6,114 nt of DNA from Coriobacteriia bacterium (GTDB lineage: Bacteria > Actinomycetota > Coriobacteriia > Coriobacteriales > UBA8131): contig WQXX01000068.1 of the NCBI GenBank assembly GCA_009781535.1, positions 1 through 6,114 of the forward strand. The letters run 5' to 3'. The position numbers and the translations under genes were made by a program. The notes beneath the pieces were generated by a model. That model did no database searches, was not told the DNA's origin, and saw only the letters and a list, made by a program, of their open reading frames with translations. Below are positions 4,800-6,114 of this stretch, piece after piece (within the stretch, counting starts at the first letter, position 1; each line of letters begins with the position of its first letter).

Positions 4800-6114
4800 G
4801 TGGATAGGAATCAGAACCAACAGCAGAATAGACAGGTTGAAGATCGGCAGGCGCGCCGCGGCGCTGGCCGCGGCGCGCCTGCCTCCTCATCGCCTGCAAC
4901 CGCCACCGAGCCCACCGGTCTTGCCGGACCTGGCGATTCCGGTTTGTCCAACAACCCCCAGGAACCCAAAAAACAACGCAAGCCGAATGTCATTACCCGC
5001 ACGGTAAAAGGCTGGTTCGTGCGGCTTGTTGACGCCGCTGTCAAAGGCTCATTCAACGACCAGGCAGAACAATATGCCTCACACCGCACTACCCGCGATT
5101 ACGTGTGGAACACACTTGCCGTAGGGACGTGGGGTTTCGTCTTTCCTCTGCTCACCATCATCGTGACCCAGCTGGTGGGCTCCGAGCAGGGTGGCATGTT
5201 CTCCATGGCGTTTGTCGTAGGCACCTTGCTCATGTTCATCGGCAATTACGGAGTACGCACCTATCAGGTTTCCGATCTTAAAGGGGCACATTCCTTTTCT
5301 GAATACCAGATAAACCGCTGGATCACAAGCCTTGCACTGGTTGTCGTTGGCGTGATGTACTGCCTCATCCGCGGTTACGCCGCCGATATGTTCATGATCA
5401 GCATGGGTGTCTATCTCTACAAGATGATCGACGGCTTGGCTGATGTATACGAGGGTCGGCTCCAACAGGCAGACAAGCTGTATCTGGCAGGCATCTCGCT
5501 TGCGCTTCGCTCCGTTGTGGTGATCATCGTCTTTGCGGCTTGTCTGTTCATCACCAGAAACCTCGCGGCTTCGTGTATCGTTATGGCAGTAGCTGCAGCG
5601 GTTTCCTTCGTCGTTGTCACGTTCCCGCTCGCACATTTCGAAACCCCCAAGTCCCGCTCACGCAACCTTGCCAGCATCCGTGCACTGTTCAAGCAATGTT
5701 TCCCGCTTTTCATCGCCCTGTTCTCATTTGCCCTCATCGACGCCATGCCCCGCTTCATCATGGAAAGCGTGCTGCCATACGACAACCAGCTGTATTTCTA
5801 TGTGATGTGTTTTCCCGCCTCGGCCATCGTACTCATCATCGGCTTTGTCTATAAACCCCTGCTCCTTCGTATGGCAAACCTGTGGGCAGATCCAGCGAAA
5901 CATCGCAAATTCGACACCATGGTCATCGTAATCATCGCAGCGGTCCTGTTCTTGTGCGGTGTGATGGTCTTCGTCATAGCTACTATCGGAATACCTATCA
6001 TGAGCTTTTTATACGGCATCGATTTTGAATCGTTTAGAGGCTTGTTCTATGTCATGCTCGCAACCGGCGGCGTCATGGCTGCCATCGATTTCCTTTATGC
6101 GGTTATCACCGTAT
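4800..6114 (+). CDS. Polysaccharide/lipid-linked oligosaccharide flippase, MATE/Wzx-like superfamily (C-terminus outside window)
   Basis: The frame is open from the GTG at 4800 to the right edge, giving 438 codons and no stop. About ten hydrophobic helices are visible after residue 103 (roughly 104-126, 133-152, 173-191, 193-207, 234-252, 256-275, 299-315, 330-351, 373-399, 414-436). FIGNYGVRTYQVSD (145-158), between helices 2 and 3, is typical of Wzx-like exporters, which flip undecaprenyl-linked sugars across the cytoplasmic membrane. The family usually has 12-14 helices, so two or more probably lie beyond the edge. The N-terminus is odd: about 100 hydrophilic residues rich in Gln, Arg, Pro and Ala, where most relatives start within a few residues of helix 1. 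The first in-frame ATG (about 5193) lies beyond helix 1, so the GTG is needed; alternatives are the GTGs at 5019 and 5103. A strong hairpin occupies codons 16-28. Confidence 0.85.
   Translation, partial: MDRNQNQQQNRQVEDRQARRGAGRGAPASSSPATATEPTGLAGPGDSGLSNNPQEPKKQRKPNVITRTVKGWFVRLVDAAVKGSFNDQAEQYASHRTTRDYVWNTLAVGTWGFVFPLLTIIVTQLVGSEQGGMFSMAFVVGTLLMFIGNYGVRTYQVSDLKGAHSFSEYQINRWITSLALVVVGVMYCLIRGYAADMFMISMGVYLYKMIDGLADVYEGRLQQADKLYLAGISLALRSVVVIIVFAACLFITRNLAASCIVMAVAAAVSFVVVTFPLAHFETPKSRSRNLASIRALFKQCFPLFIALFSFALIDAMPRFIMESVLPYDNQLYFYVMCFPASAIVLIIGFVYKPLLLRMANLWADPAKHRKFDTMVIVIIAAVLFLCGVMVFVIATIGIPIMSFLYGIDFESFRGLFYVMLATGGVMAAIDFLYAVITV
4846..4883 (+). repeat. Perfect 17-bp inverted repeat with 4-base loop inside flippase 5' coding region
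   Basis: The left arm GGCAGGCGCGCCGCGGC (4846-4862) is the exact reverse complement of the right arm (4867-4883), with GCTG as the loop. The stem is almost all G-C and begins 44 bases after the GTG codon. It codes for the Arg/Gly/Ala-rich residues 16-28 of the flippase. No T-run follows in either direction (TCCTCAT on the plus strand), so it is not a standard terminator. Confidence 0.9.

Noticed and set aside
4847..4883. Nested GGCGCGCC and CCGCGG sites as a sign of a cloning vector
   Set aside because: The frame continues through them, the flanks look native, and the sites are explained by the larger inverted repeat.
4846..4883. Intrinsic terminator
   Set aside because: The stem is strong but lacks a T-tract on either strand and lies inside an open coding frame.
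5079..5636. Minus-strand 185-codon frame opposite the flippase
   Set aside because: It is His/Asp/Glu-rich and has the composition expected from the complement of a membrane-protein gene; the plus-strand frame has clear membrane helices.

Overview
The window looks like a piece of a Gram-positive chromosome from the actinobacterial class Coriobacteriia (Eggerthellaceae/Cryptobacterium-like). This is an inference from three things: mid-range base composition, a class B sortase with a long disordered cytoplasmic tail, and a V4R protein next to a GGDEF protein beside envelope-polysaccharide genes. No marker gene is present to prove the taxon. There are six genes: five on the minus strand and one divergent on the plus strand. 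The genes at both window edges are cut off.

Minus strand, in transcription order from right to left. (1) A small V4R-domain sensor (3928-4470) carries what looks like an intact zinc site. (2) A soluble HAMP-like/PAS/GGDEF protein (2341-3867) follows 60 bases later and is the probable output of the sensor through cyclic di-GMP. (3) After a repeat-filled gap of about 214 bases there is a 77-residue single-pass membrane protein (1893-2126). (4) Next is a class B sortase (624-1802) with His, Cys and Arg all present. (5) Fifteen bases further on is the N-terminal two-thirds or so of an ATP-grasp carboxylate-amine ligase (1-608), which resembles D-aspartate ligases of peptidoglycan cross-bridge synthesis. 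Genes 3-5 read as an envelope operon; genes 1-2 read as a signalling pair.

Plus strand: a flippase of the MATE/Wzx-like polysaccharide-export superfamily starts at a GTG at 4800 and runs off the right edge. It has an unusually long (about 100 residues) hydrophilic N-terminus. A perfect 17-bp inverted repeat with a 4-base loop lies inside that coding stretch.

The 323-base divergent region (4477-4799) is the main regulatory region. It holds a plausible V4R promoter, a 6-bp dyad over its -35 element, a decamer that recurs next to the presumed flippase promoter, and a 12-bp tandem repeat midway between the two.

A recurring theme is short tandem repeats that keep the reading frame (21 bp in the sortase, 15 bp in the GGDEF gene). 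They build low-complexity, probably disordered N-terminal tails, and other short repeats lie in the two larger intergenic gaps. No RNA gene, insertion sequence, CRISPR array or convincing intrinsic terminator was seen.
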